From Streptomyces sp. MA5143a (GTDB lineage: Bacteria > Actinomycetota > Actinomycetes > Streptomycetales > Streptomycetaceae): 64,000 bases of DNA. Of the stretch, positions 8,054 through 15,570 are shown piece by piece. The first letter of the stretch is position 1. The number at the start of each line of letters is the position of its first letter. The stretch lies in the NCBI RefSeq assembly GCF_900290235.1, contig NZ_OLMK01000021.1:79551-143550 (forward strand), given 5' to 3'. The position numbers and the translations under genes were made by a program. Under the pieces are notes generated by a model. The model worked only from the letters and a program-made list of their open reading frames with translations. It had not been told where the DNA came from and did no database searches.

Positions 8054-8797
8054 TCAGGGAGCCACGGCGCGTCCGGTCTGGGGCGAGATCCGCCCGGCGC
8101 ACAGGCCGCGGGCGGCCAGCGTCTGCGCGATGCGCGGGATCGCCGCACGCGTGTTCGCGGGCCCGTCGTGCATGAGGATGACCTGCCCGTTGGTGAGCCG
8201 GCCGACGGACTGCACGATCGCGTCCGCACTGGCGTTGTTCCAGTCCTGCGAGTCGACGTTCCACAGGATCTCGGTCAGACCGCGCCTGGCCGCGACGGAC
8301 TTCACCGTCGCGTTGGTGTCCCCGTACGGCGGCCGGAACAACTGCGGAGTGCCGCCGCCCGCGTTCGCGACGGCCTGCTGGGTGCGGGCGAGCTCCGAGT
8401 CGATCTGTGCCGTGGAGAGCCGGGTCAGATACGGGTGCGTGTAGCTGTGGTTGGCCACCCACATCCCGGCCGAGACCTGGGCGCGGACCTGGGCCGGGTT
8501 CGCCGCCGCGTTCTGGCCCGTGTTGAACATCGTGGCCCGCAGCCCGTTCTGGCGCAGCGCGTTGAGCAGGGCCGAGGTGTTGCCGGTCGGGCCGTCGTCG
8601 AAGGTGAGTCCGACGTACCCGTTGCAGGCGGCGGCCCCGACGGCCCCCGCCGGTGCGGCGGTGCCGGCGGTGAGGGCGCCCACGGCGGCCATCACGACGG
8701 CGGCCGGGAGCGCCACCAGGGAACGTGAGGACCGGCGTCGGGAGGGCCGCGCCGACGGATGTGCCGACGACCGGGCCTGGAACGGAGCAGTCATCAT
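8054..8797 (-). CDS. secreted CE4 acetylxylan esterase / polysaccharide deacetylase (AxeA-like)
   Basis: A 247-residue (or 246; two adjacent ATGs) secreted NodB-fold esterase. After a Ser/Arg-rich n-region and an Ala-rich signal core, the mature part opens with ACNGYVGLTFDDGP, whose Asp-Asp pair is the catalytic and metal-binding motif; NHSYTHPY gives the metal histidines, and FRPPYGD, WNVDSQDW and ILMHDGP are the remaining CE4 motifs. The domain closely resembles the catalytic half of the Streptomyces acetylxylan esterase AxeA, but here the protein stops at GRAVAP with no linker and no xylan-binding module. Its start overlaps the xylanase stop (TGATG), so the two are translated together to remove acetyl groups while the xylan chain is cut. 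Confidence 0.92.
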   Translation of the reverse strand: MMTAPFQARSSAHPSARPSRRRSSRSLVALPAAVVMAAVGALTAGTAAPAGAVGAAACNGYVGLTFDDGPTGNTSALLNALRQNGLRATMFNTGQNAAANPAQVRAQVSAGMWVANHSYTHPYLTRLSTAQIDSELARTQQAVANAGGGTPQLFRPPYGDTNATVKSVAARRGLTEILWNVDSQDWNNASADAIVQSVGRLTNGQVILMHDGPANTRAAIPRIAQTLAARGLCAGRISPQTGRAVAP

Positions 8798-9492
8798 CAA
8801 CCGCCGACCGTGATGCTGGAGTTGCCGCTGCTCTGGTAGCCCTCCGTCGCCATGATCATGTAGTAGCGGAAGTTGCCCAGGGGCATCCCGGCGCGGCCCC
8901 AGGCGTCGAAGTGGTTGCCTGTGGTGATGCTGCCGCCGGTCCGCCTCTGCTGACGGACGCTCCAGTACTGGTCGAAGGTGCGGTTGCCCTCGACGGACGG
9001 GGCGTTGTACCGCGTCGTCCGGTAGATGTCGTACGTGCCGCCGTCGCTGTTGACCGTGCCCCGGTAGGTGCCCGTGGGCCGGTAGGTGCCCCAGTTGTCG
9101 ACGATGTAGTACTCGACGAGCGGGTTCGACGTCCAGCCGTAGAGACACAGGTACGCGTTGCCCGACGGGTTGAAGCTGCCCGAGTAGGTCACCGTCCTGC
9201 GGGAGCCGTTGCTCCAGCCCTTGCCGCAGACGAAGTTGCCGGTGTTGCGCCAGGAGGTCCGGTAGGCGCCTCCGTTGGCCAGCGTCATGGAGACGGACCC
9301 CGGGGAGTCGGTCCAGAACGAGTAGTAGAAGCCGCTGTTGGTACCGGTCTGGTTGCTGGTGACGACCGTGTCGGCGTGGGCGGTGCCGGGCAGTGTGAGC
9401 GTGGTCGCGGCGGCCAGCGCCGTGGCGCCGACGCCGCCGAGGAACAGCCTGCGGCTGGGGGTGCCGGGCACGGGTGCGGGTGCGTCGTTCAT
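8797..9492 (-). CDS. xlnC: GH11 endo-1,4-beta-xylanase, Tat-exported
   Basis: A 231-residue secreted xylanase. The chosen ATG has GGGAGGA upstream and leaves a twin-arginine signal (SRRLFLGG, then a hydrophobic stretch ending in AHA); a TTG 63 bases upstream is also open. The mature protein is a single GH11 jelly roll. Glu127 in [13 protein letters not shown] is the expected nucleophile and Glu217 in [10 protein letters not shown] the acid/base. There is no carbohydrate-binding module. Tat export plus absence of a binding module is the pattern of S. lividans XlnC, hence the symbol. It heads a two-gene operon with the CE4 esterase, and CGAAA boxes upstream suggest the known xylanase-type regulation. 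Confidence 0.93.
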   Translation of the reverse strand: MNDAPAPVPGTPSRRLFLGGVGATALAAATTLTLPGTAHADTVVTSNQTGTNSGFYYSFWTDSPGSVSMTLANGGAYRTSWRNTGNFVCGKGWSNGSRRTVTYSGSFNPSGNAYLCLYGWTSNPLVEYYIVDNWGTYRPTGTYRGTVNSDGGTYDIYRTTRYNAPSVEGNRTFDQYWSVRQQRRTGGSITTGNHFDAWGRAGMPLGNFRYYMIMATEGYQSSGNSSITVGG

Positions 9493-9564
9493 CTGGCGTG
9501 CTTCCTCCCTCTCGTGGGGCCCTGTTACGGGGGAGTGTTGAACTGCCCCTGTCAACTGTCAACG

Positions 9565-9591
9565 GTTTCGGCAATGATCCCGAAACATTCG
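9565..9591. promoter_or_regulatory. CGAAA-type palindromes of the xylanase promoter
   Basis: GTTTCGG and CCGAAAC form 7-bp inverted arms 8 bp apart (9565-9586), overlapping CGAAACATTCG (9581-9591). Palindromes of the form CGAAA-N-TTTCG have been described upstream of Streptomyces xylanase genes; this copy differs by one base. Confidence 0.6.
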
Positions 9592-9712
9592 CCCGACGAA
9601 ATGGACCGAGGAAATGCCGTACTAGCTGCTCAGAGAGGGTTGATGCCACCCGGAGGAAATACTTTCCCCAAGGTCTCGAAATGCGAAGATCAAAAGCCCG
9701 ATCCATACTCTT

Positions 9713-9723
9713 CGAATGTTTCG
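9713..9723. promoter_or_regulatory. second CGAAACATTCG box, opposite strand
   Basis: CGAATGTTTCG is the exact reverse complement of the 11-mer at 9581-9591, about 130 bp further from the xylanase start. A single CGAAA half-site lies between them near 9677. Confidence 0.55.
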
Positions 9724-9851
9724 GAGAGGAGGCCGAACCATGCCGACGGTCATGTGGCCGCGGTCGCGAGGACGTCGTCCGAGAGCGGGGCGCGGGATGC
9801 GCCAGTCCTCCGCGAAGACCGCTCCCCCGCCCTCCACGGCCGCGGCCCCTA

Positions 9852-9901
9852 CGACCTACTTCGTGGCGCGCACCATCGACCTACTTCGTGGCGCGCACCA
9901 T
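9852..9901. repeat. 25-bp tandem duplication over the TetR stop codon
   Basis: The 25-bp unit CGACCTACTTCGTGGCGCGC plus ACCAT occurs twice head to tail. The second copy encodes the last six residues and stop of the TetR protein (MVRATK), so the first copy repeats that ending just beyond the real stop. Confidence 0.85.
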
Positions 9902-10507
9902 GCGCAGGACGAGGTCGGCGTAGAGGGCGCCCACCTCGTCGGGGGTGCGCGGGCCGTTGACGTTGAACCAGCGGGCCACGTCGATGCACAGGGAGAGGAC
10001 GGCCACCGTGGTGCCCTTGACGTCGGGCACGTCGAAGTCGCCGGCGGCGACGCCGTCCTGGATGATCCGGCGGACCGCGGCGTCGTTCTGGCGGCGCAGG
10101 GCGACGATCTCGGCGCGGGCTTCGGGGCCCAGCGCGTCGAGTTCGTACTGCACGACACGGGCGACGGTGTGCTGCCCGGCGTGCCAGCGGACGAAGGAGC
10201 GGACGGCCTCGGCGAGGCGGTCGGCCGGGGTGCCCTCGGAGTCGGCGGCGGTGCGCAGGACGTCGAGGGCCTTCTCGTGGCCGATGCGGCTGATCCGGTG
10301 GAGCAGCTCTTCCTTGGTCTTGTAGTGGATGTAGAGCGCGGCCGGGCTCATGCCGGCGCGGCCCGCGATGTCACGGGTGGTCGTGGCGTGGTAGCCGCGT
10401 TCGGCGAAGGCCTCCACAGCGGCCACCAGCAGCCGTCGGGCCGCGTCCGGGCTGACCTCGCCCCACGGCTGCGGCTCGCCGCCGGCCGTCTCCTCCGCCG
10501 TACTCAT
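9881..10507 (-). CDS. TetR/AcrR-family transcriptional regulator
   Basis: A 208-residue repressor. The N-terminal helix-turn-helix runs from about residue 22 to 68 (FAERGYHATTTRDIAGRAGMSPAALYIHYKTKEELL). The C-terminal ligand domain has the pattern CIDVARWFNVNGPRTPDEVGALYADLVLRM seen in regulators of fatty-acid or sterol catabolism genes. A partly symmetrical site at 10555-10570, sharing CTAAGC and GCT with the palindrome before the maoC gene, lies about 50 bp upstream and is probably autoregulatory. No catabolic gene is directly attached. The gene's 3' end is duplicated in tandem. Confidence 0.9.
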   Translation of the reverse strand: MSTAEETAGGEPQPWGEVSPDAARRLLVAAVEAFAERGYHATTTRDIAGRAGMSPAALYIHYKTKEELLHRISRIGHEKALDVLRTAADSEGTPADRLAEAVRSFVRWHAGQHTVARVVQYELDALGPEARAEIVALRRQNDAAVRRIIQDGVAAGDFDVPDVKGTTVAVLSLCIDVARWFNVNGPRTPDEVGALYADLVLRMVRATK

Positions 10508-10554
10508 CGATCGTTCGCCCCTTCCCGTGGCTGGGCACCACCATACCGCCGAGG

Positions 10555-10570
10555 GTGAGCGAGCGCTTAG
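10555..10570. promoter_or_regulatory. candidate autoregulatory TetR site
   Basis: Read on the minus strand the site is CTAAGCGCTCGCTCAC, with AGCG/CGCT symmetry at its centre. It matches 11 of 16 positions of the palindrome at 7354-7369. Confidence 0.45.
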
Positions 10571-10657
10571 AGTGCCCGCTCAGCGGGGTGAGCGGGCGGG
10601 GACGCGACCATGTGGGGGCGGGTGGCCGGCGTTGGGCGTGCACGGCGGTGAGGGGCG

Positions 10658-10945
10658 TCAGAGTTTCTCGAAGGGGTCGTGCTCGGCGAGGAGTTTCTCC
10701 AGCCTGGCCTGGTCGACCCGGCTGACGATCTGCCCGGCCTCCTGCCGGTCGCGGATCACCTTGGACAGGGTGAACGCCGAGGTCACGAGGTACAGGACCG
10801 CGATGGCGAGGAAGGCGCGGACCCAGACGTCGGCGTCCAGGTTGTAGATGCCGACGCCGGTGGCCGCCATGGCGACGGCGAACGACGCGACGGCCTGCCC
10901 GTAGAAGGCGGCCGTGTTCTGCTGCTTGACCGGTGTCTCACTCAT
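10658..10945 (-). CDS. YiaA/YiaB-type inner membrane protein
   Basis: A 95-residue membrane protein starting MSETPVKQQNTAAFYGQAVASF. Two hydrophobic segments (about residues 15-35 and 42-62) are separated by a short polar turn (NLDADVW), followed by a charged C-terminal tail (LAEHDPFEKL). This matches the two-helix YiaAB domain, whose biochemical role is unknown. The start was chosen at the second in-frame ATG because the longer frame adds residues that do not fit. It lies alone between a TetR gene and the acyl-CoA dehydrogenase gene, all on the same strand. Confidence 0.85.
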   Translation of the reverse strand: MSETPVKQQNTAAFYGQAVASFAVAMAATGVGIYNLDADVWVRAFLAIAVLYLVTSAFTLSKVIRDRQEAGQIVSRVDQARLEKLLAEHDPFEKL

Positions 10946-10960
10946 GGGGACCAGGGTCGA

Positions 10961-10984
10961 CGGATGTGGGGCGTGCCACATCCG
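10961..10984. terminator. hairpin downstream of the acyl-CoA dehydrogenase gene
   Basis: CGGATGTGG and CCACATCCG pair perfectly (9 bp) around GGCGTG, between the acyl-CoA dehydrogenase stop and the YiaAB start. It may be a terminator for the former or an operator for the latter. Confidence 0.5.
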
Positions 10985-11041
10985 CGCGGATACTCAGTCC
11001 GGGACCGCTCCCGGTACTCAGAACCCCTGCCGCCCCGGCGC

Positions 11042-12193
11042 TCAGAACGCCGACACCCCGGTCAGTGCCCGCCCGATGAGGAGTTTCTGGATCTGGCTGG
11101 TGCCCTCGTACAGGGTCATCACGCGGGCGTCGCGCAGGAGTTTGCCGACCGGGTACTCGTCGATGTAGCCATAGCCGCCGAAGACCTGGAGGGCGTTGTT
11201 CGCGGCGCGGACGGCGGCCTCGGAGGCGAACAGCTTGGCCTTGCTCGCCTCGGTGGCGAAGGGCAGGCCCCGGTCGACGAGGTCGGCGACGCGCCAGGTC
11301 AGCAGCCGGGCGGCGTCCACGTCGACCGCTATGTCGCTGAGGAGTTCCTGGACGAGCTGGTGGTGGGCGATCGACCGGCCGAACTGCTCGCGCTCGCCCG
11401 CGTACCGGACCGCCGCGTCGAGTGCGGCCTGGGCGATGCCGACGCAGCCCGCGGCGACCGACATCCGGCCCTTGGCTAGCGCCGACATGGCGACGCCGAA
11501 GCCCTTGCCCTCGGGGCCGAGCATCGCGGAGGCGGGGACGCGGACACCGTCCAGGACCAGTTCGGCGGTGGCCTGGCCGCGCAGGCCCAGCTTGCCGTGG
11601 ACGGTGCGGCGGGTCAGGCCGGGGGTGTCGGTGGGGACGAGGAACGCGGTGACGCCCTGGTGGCCGGGGGCGTCGGTGGAGCGGGCGAAGAGGAGGACGA
11701 CATCGGCCCAGGTGCCGTTGGTGATGAACATCTTGGTGCCGTCGAGGACGTAGTCGTCGCCGTCGCGGACCGCGCGGGTGGCGAGGTTGCCGGCGTCGGA
11801 GCCGGTACCGGGCTCGGTGAGGCCGAAGCAGCCGACATACTCCCCCGCCGTCAGCCCCGGCAGCCAGCGCCTCTTCTGCTCCTCGCTCCCCCAGGCCGCG
11901 ATCGTCTTGGCGACCAGACCGAGGGAGACGGAGACGATGCCGCGCACCGAGGAGTCACCGCGGCCGAGTTCCTCGGTGACCAGGCAGTACGCGAGGTGGT
12001 CACCGCCGCAGCCGCCGTAGTCCTCGTCGACGGTGAGCCCCAGGAAGCCGACCTCGCCGAGCTTCTTCACGATCGAACGGTCGACGCTCTCGGCGCGGTC
12101 CCAGTCCACGACGTGCGGGGCGATCTCGCGCTCCACGAAGTCCCGGGCGAGTCGGCGGACGGCGGTCTGCTCCTCGCTGAGCTCCAGGTTCAC
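11042..12193 (-). CDS. acyl-CoA dehydrogenase
   Basis: A 383-residue FAD enzyme that introduces the alpha,beta double bond into acyl-CoA esters and passes electrons to ETF. The fold is complete: an N-terminal helical domain from LSEEQTAVRRLARDFVE, the flavin motif CFGLTEPGTGSDAG with TKMFITNGTWAD, and the C-terminal helices with YAGEREQFGRSI. Glu363 in LYEGTSQIQ is the expected catalytic base. Substrate class (short, branched or long chain) cannot be fixed. The start region shares a 54-bp divergent promoter with a TetR gene, and an operator there closely matches one before the aldehyde dehydrogenase gene at 18162. Confidence 0.95.
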   Translation of the reverse strand: MNLELSEEQTAVRRLARDFVEREIAPHVVDWDRAESVDRSIVKKLGEVGFLGLTVDEDYGGCGGDHLAYCLVTEELGRGDSSVRGIVSVSLGLVAKTIAAWGSEEQKRRWLPGLTAGEYVGCFGLTEPGTGSDAGNLATRAVRDGDDYVLDGTKMFITNGTWADVVLLFARSTDAPGHQGVTAFLVPTDTPGLTRRTVHGKLGLRGQATAELVLDGVRVPASAMLGPEGKGFGVAMSALAKGRMSVAAGCVGIAQAALDAAVRYAGEREQFGRSIAHHQLVQELLSDIAVDVDAARLLTWRVADLVDRGLPFATEASKAKLFASEAAVRAANNALQVFGGYGYIDEYPVGKLLRDARVMTLYEGTSQIQKLLIGRALTGVSAF

Positions 12194-12212
12194 GGCGGCT
12201 CACCCCTCCTTT

Positions 12213-12229
12213 AATTATCACTGCTAGTT
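12213..12229. promoter_or_regulatory. operator copy 1 between the acyl-CoA dehydrogenase and TetR genes
   Basis: On the minus strand it reads AACTAGCAGTGATAATT. It matches the site at 18204-18220 in 14 of 17 positions and lies 20 bp before the dehydrogenase start and about 28-44 bp before the TetR start. Confidence 0.65.
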
Positions 12230-12256
12230 TAATGGCGCACCCCTACTATGTGCGCC

Positions 12257-12901
12257 ATGGCCCGACCGCGCAAGCCCCTGCTGAGCACCGACCGCATCGT
12301 GGAGACGGCACGGCATCTGGTCGACGCGGAGGGGCTGGCGGCCCTGTCCACCCGGCGGCTCGCGGCCGAGCTGGGGGTGAGCGGGCCCTCGCTCTACAAC
12401 CACTTCCGCACCAAGGACCAGATCCTGGAGGCGGTGGCGGACTCGGTGAGCGCCCAGGTCGACCTGTCGATGTTCGAGGACGGACGCGACTGGCGTACCG
12501 CGCTGCACGACTGGGCGCTCTCCTACCGCGGCGCCCTGCGCGTCCATCCGAACATCGTGCCCGTCCTCGCACGGGGGCCCGGACGGCGGCCCGCCGGGCT
12601 GCGGGTCGCCGACGCGGTCTTCGGCGCCATGGTCGACGCGGGGTGGCCCGCGGCGCAGGCCACGTCCATCGGGGCGCTGATGCGGTACTTCATCATGGGG
12701 TCCGCCCTCGGGTCGTTCGCCGGGGGTTTCGTGGACGACGAGAGCGCGTACGACCCGGCGGACTACCCGCATCTCGGCCAGGCGCATCTGCTGGCCGAAC
12801 AGCAGGAGAAGGTGGACGAGCGGGCGTTCGAAGCGGGCCTGAACGCGCTGCTGGAGGGCCTGGCGGCACAGTACGAGCGGGTCGTCCGACAGGGGTCCTA
12901 G
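12257..12901 (+). CDS. TetR-family regulator with TetR_C domain
   Basis: A 214-residue regulator. MARPRKPLLSTDRIVETARHL opens a standard TetR helix-turn-helix (residues 10-55; ELGVSGPSLYNHFRTKDQIL). The C-terminal domain (HDWALSYRGALRVHPNIVPVLARGP) resembles the TetR_C ligand domain. The start was set at the second ATG; an ATG 9 bases upstream is in frame. The gene is divergent from the acyl-CoA dehydrogenase gene across an operator-like palindrome, the usual sign that it represses both. The ligand is unknown; an acyl-CoA or aldehyde would fit the neighbours. Confidence 0.92.
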   Translation: MARPRKPLLSTDRIVETARHLVDAEGLAALSTRRLAAELGVSGPSLYNHFRTKDQILEAVADSVSAQVDLSMFEDGRDWRTALHDWALSYRGALRVHPNIVPVLARGPGRRPAGLRVADAVFGAMVDAGWPAAQATSIGALMRYFIMGSALGSFAGGFVDDESAYDPADYPHLGQAHLLAEQQEKVDERAFEAGLNALLEGLAAQYERVVRQGS

Positions 12902-12966
12902 GACCCTCCGAGCTCGGCGTCCGAAAATCGCGAGCCCCCGTGCGGCGGCCCGCCTAGCCTCGGGGC

Positions 12967-13965
12967 ATGGCTGAGAACTCCCGGGTCCGTCCCGTCCGTC
13001 GTGCCGAGCTCCTCGCCGGTGGGGCCGCCCTCGTGACCGTCGTGCTGTGGGCGTCCGCCTTCGTGTCCATCCGCAGCGCCGGGCAGGCGTACTCGCCGGG
13101 GGCGCTGGCGCTGGGCCGGCTCGGGGCCGGGGCGGTGGCGCTCGGGCTGATCTGGGCGGTACGGCGGGAGGGCCTGCCGCCACGGGCCGCGTGGCGGGGG
13201 ATCGCGGTGTCCGGGGCGCTCTGGTTCGGGTTCTACATGGTCGCCCTGAACTGGGGCGAGCAGCAGGTCGACGCGGGTACGGCCGCGCTGGTCGTCAACA
13301 TCGGCCCCATCCTGATCGCCCTGCTCGGCGCCCGTCTGCTGGGCGATCCGATGCCGCCCCGGCTGCTCGCGGGCATGGCGGTGTCGTTCGCGGGCGCCGT
13401 CGCGGTGGGGTTGTCGATGTCCGGCGAGGGCGGAGCGTCGGTGCTGGGCGTCGTGCTGTGCGTGCTCGCGGCGGTGGCGTACGCGGGCGGCGTGGTCGCG
13501 CAGAAGCCCGCGCTGGGCTCGGCGAGCGCCCTCCAGGTGACCACCTTAGGCTGTCTCGTCGGCGCCGTGTTGTGCCTGCCGTTCGCCGGGCAACTGGTGC
13601 GGGACGCGGCCGACGCGCCGCTGTCCGCGACCCTCAACATGGTCTACCTGGGCGTCTTCCCGACCGCGCTGGCGTTCACGACCTGGGCGTACGCCCTGTC
13701 CCGTACGACCGCGAGCCGGATGGGCGCCACCACGTACGCCGTGCCCGCGCTGGTCGTCCTCATGTCATGGCTGGCGCTGGGCGAGGTGCCGGGGCCGCTC
13801 ACCCTGGCCGGTGGCGCGCTGTGCCTGGCGGGTGTGGCGGTGTCCCGGCCGCGGGCCGGGACCGGGGCCGGGGCCGGGGTGACGGACGTCGCGGTGACCG
13901 TGGCTCCGGACACGGTCCGGAGCCACGGTCCGAGCGCGATCGGACCTCTTAGCCGACGTGGCTAA
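12967..13965 (+). CDS. EamA/DMT-family transporter with a TTA codon
   Basis: A 332-residue drug/metabolite transporter with ten predicted membrane helices in two EamA repeats (first from LLAGGAALVTVVLWASAFVS, second from VVLCVLAAVAYAGGVVAQKP). Exported solute is unknown; amino acids or their derivatives are usual for the family. Codon 194 (13546-13548) is TTA, which in Streptomyces depends on the bldA tRNA, so translation is probably tied to development. Near the 3' end the coding sequence contains a perfect 16-bp hairpin. Its TAA overlaps the TAG of the convergent MFS gene by two bases. Confidence 0.9.
   Translation: MAENSRVRPVRRAELLAGGAALVTVVLWASAFVSIRSAGQAYSPGALALGRLGAGAVALGLIWAVRREGLPPRAAWRGIAVSGALWFGFYMVALNWGEQQVDAGTAALVVNIGPILIALLGARLLGDPMPPRLLAGMAVSFAGAVAVGLSMSGEGGASVLGVVLCVLAAVAYAGGVVAQKPALGSASALQVTTLGCLVGAVLCLPFAGQLVRDAADAPLSATLNMVYLGVFPTALAFTTWAYALSRTTASRMGATTYAVPALVVLMSWLALGEVPGPLTLAGGALCLAGVAVSRPRAGTGAGAGVTDVAVTVAPDTVRSHGPSAIGPLSRRG
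13896..13930. terminator. 16-bp perfect hairpin inside the 3' coding end
   Basis: GACCGTGGCTCCGGAC and GTCCGGAGCCACGGTC form a 16-bp stem with a 3-nt loop, 35 bp before the overlapping stop codons of two convergent genes. It would serve as a terminator for the MFS transcript running from the other side. Confidence 0.7.
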
Positions 13966-15317
13966 CCGACCTGTTCCGCCGGCTCCGCCCGGGGGGTCGG
14001 CTCGGTGCGCGCACTCGCCCGCCGGGCGAGGACCCTGATCGACAGGAGCGCCACCACCGAGAGCACGATGATGTACGCGGACACCGCCATCGACGTGCCG
14101 GTGGCCTCCAGCAGCAGCACCATCAGGAACGGCGCGAGGCCGCCGCCGAGGACCGCCGCGATCTGGTAGCCGAGCGAGGCACCCGTGTACCGCATCTCGG
14201 GTGTGAACAGCTCCGCGAACAGGGCGGCCTGCGGCCCGTACATGATGCTGAGGAAGCAGCTGGCGACGAACGTGCCGACGGCCAGCCACACCAGGGAGCG
14301 GGTGTCGATGAGCAGGAACAGCGGCACGGCCCACAGGGCGATGCCGGCCGCGCCGAACGCGTAGATCCGGATCCGGCCGACCCGGTCGGAGAGGGCCGCG
14401 GCGGCGGGGATCAGCACGAGCTGGGTGAGGCTGACGCACAGCGAGACGGCGAGGACGGCGCCGCGCCTCATGTCGAGTTCACGGGTGGTGTAGTCGAGGA
14501 CGCCGGTGATGAGGATGTAGAACGTCGCGGTGTTCACGGCGAAGGATCCACCGGCGAGGAAGACCGTGCCGAGGTGACCGCGCAGGATCGTCCTGAGCGG
14601 GGAGCTCTTCTCACCCCTCTCCCGCTCCGTCAGTTTCCGTTCCGCCGCCCGGAACTCGGGGGTCTCCTCCACGTGGCGGTGGATGTACCAGGCGAGGCCG
14701 AGGACGAACAGGCCGACCAGGAAGGGCACGCGCCAGCCCCAGGCGGTGAACGCCGCGTCGTCGGTGGTCGCGCCCACCACGAGGAACATCGTGTTGGCGC
14801 TCACCACGCCGATCGGCACGCCGAGCTGCACGAAGCTGCCGTACACCCCGCGCTTGCCCTCGGGGGCGTACTCGGTGGCGAGCAGCATCGCGCCGCCCCA
14901 CTGAGCGCCGACGGCGACGCCCTGGGCGACCCGGAAAAGGACGAGCAGGACCGGAGCGGCGATCCCGATCGTCTCGTACGTGGGGAGGAGACCGATGCCG
15001 GTGGTGGCGAGGCCCATCAGGGTGAGGGCCAGGACCAGCATCGGCTTGCGGCCGCGTTTGTCACCGAGGTGACCGGCGACGATGCCGCCGAGGGGGCGGG
15101 CGAGGAAGCCGACGGCGAAGGTGGCGAACGCGGCGAGGACGCCCGCGGAGGAGCTGCCGGCGGGGAAGTAGAGGTCGCCGAGGACGAGGGCCGCGGCTAT
15201 GCCGAAGACGAAGTAGTCGTACCACTCGACCGCCGAGGCGAGGGCCGCGGCGGTGGCGACCTTGCGGCGGTGGCGGGGGTCGGGCTGCGGGGGACGGGGA
15301 GAAGGAGCGGTGTCCAT
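13962..15317 (-). CDS. MFS transporter, metabolite:H+ symporter (MHS) type
   Basis: A 451-residue permease with about twelve membrane helices. The motifs VEWYDYFVFG, LARPLGGIVAGHLGDKRGRKPML and FRVAQGVAVGAQWGGA are characteristic of the MHS subgroup (proline/betaine, alpha-ketoglutarate and shikimate permeases). The substrate is probably a small organic acid or zwitterion. A cytoplasmic loop (HVEETPEFRAAERKL) separates the two halves. The promoter region carries a perfect 16-bp palindrome. It lies downstream of the alcohol and aldehyde dehydrogenase genes on the same strand, so it may import a related carbon source, but it has its own promoter region. Confidence 0.9.
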   Translation of the reverse strand: MDTAPSPRPPQPDPRHRRKVATAAALASAVEWYDYFVFGIAAALVLGDLYFPAGSSSAGVLAAFATFAVGFLARPLGGIVAGHLGDKRGRKPMLVLALTLMGLATTGIGLLPTYETIGIAAPVLLVLFRVAQGVAVGAQWGGAMLLATEYAPEGKRGVYGSFVQLGVPIGVVSANTMFLVVGATTDDAAFTAWGWRVPFLVGLFVLGLAWYIHRHVEETPEFRAAERKLTERERGEKSSPLRTILRGHLGTVFLAGGSFAVNTATFYILITGVLDYTTRELDMRRGAVLAVSLCVSLTQLVLIPAAAALSDRVGRIRIYAFGAAGIALWAVPLFLLIDTRSLVWLAVGTFVASCFLSIMYGPQAALFAELFTPEMRYTGASLGYQIAAVLGGGLAPFLMVLLLEATGTSMAVSAYIIVLSVVALLSIRVLARRASARTEPTPRAEPAEQVG

Positions 15318-15343
15318 GCGTGCACACTCCGATGGGTGCGGGG

Positions 15344-15359
15344 ACGTTCCCGGGAACGT
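15344..15359. promoter_or_regulatory. perfect palindrome before the MHS transporter gene
   Basis: ACGTTCCCGGGAACGT is a perfect 16-bp palindrome 27-42 bp before the start codon. A weaker pair, TGACCG and CGGTCA, follows at about 15362-15384. Probable repressor site. Confidence 0.55.
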
Positions 15360-15441
15360 ACTGACCGGACGGTATGTCGGTCAACGGTTGTGCACGGGTG
15401 GGTTCCGTTCCGGGGCGCCTCATGACTCGGAGGGTGCGCGC

Positions 15442-15486
15442 GGGTGTGGCCAGTGCGGCGGGTGTGGCCGGTGCGGCGGGTGCGGG
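15442..15486. repeat. 18-bp tandem repeat
   Basis: GGGTGTGGCCAGTGCGGC is followed directly by a copy with one change (A to G) and a third partial copy. It lies between the alcohol dehydrogenase stop and the MHS promoter. Confidence 0.7.
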
Positions 15487-15570
15487 AGCGTCGTGGTTTC
15501 TCGCGCAGTTACCCGTGCCCCTGGAGGCCTGGGCCTGCGGCCCGACGCGCCCGCACCGTGCGTACGCAGG

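Larger units (their letters stand above)
9493..9880. other. xylanase upstream region without a gene
   Basis: This 388-base stretch holds the xylanase promoter region, several CGAAA elements and, at its far end, a tandem copy of the tail of the neighbouring TetR gene. No protein-coding frame with good codon usage was found. Confidence 0.6.
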
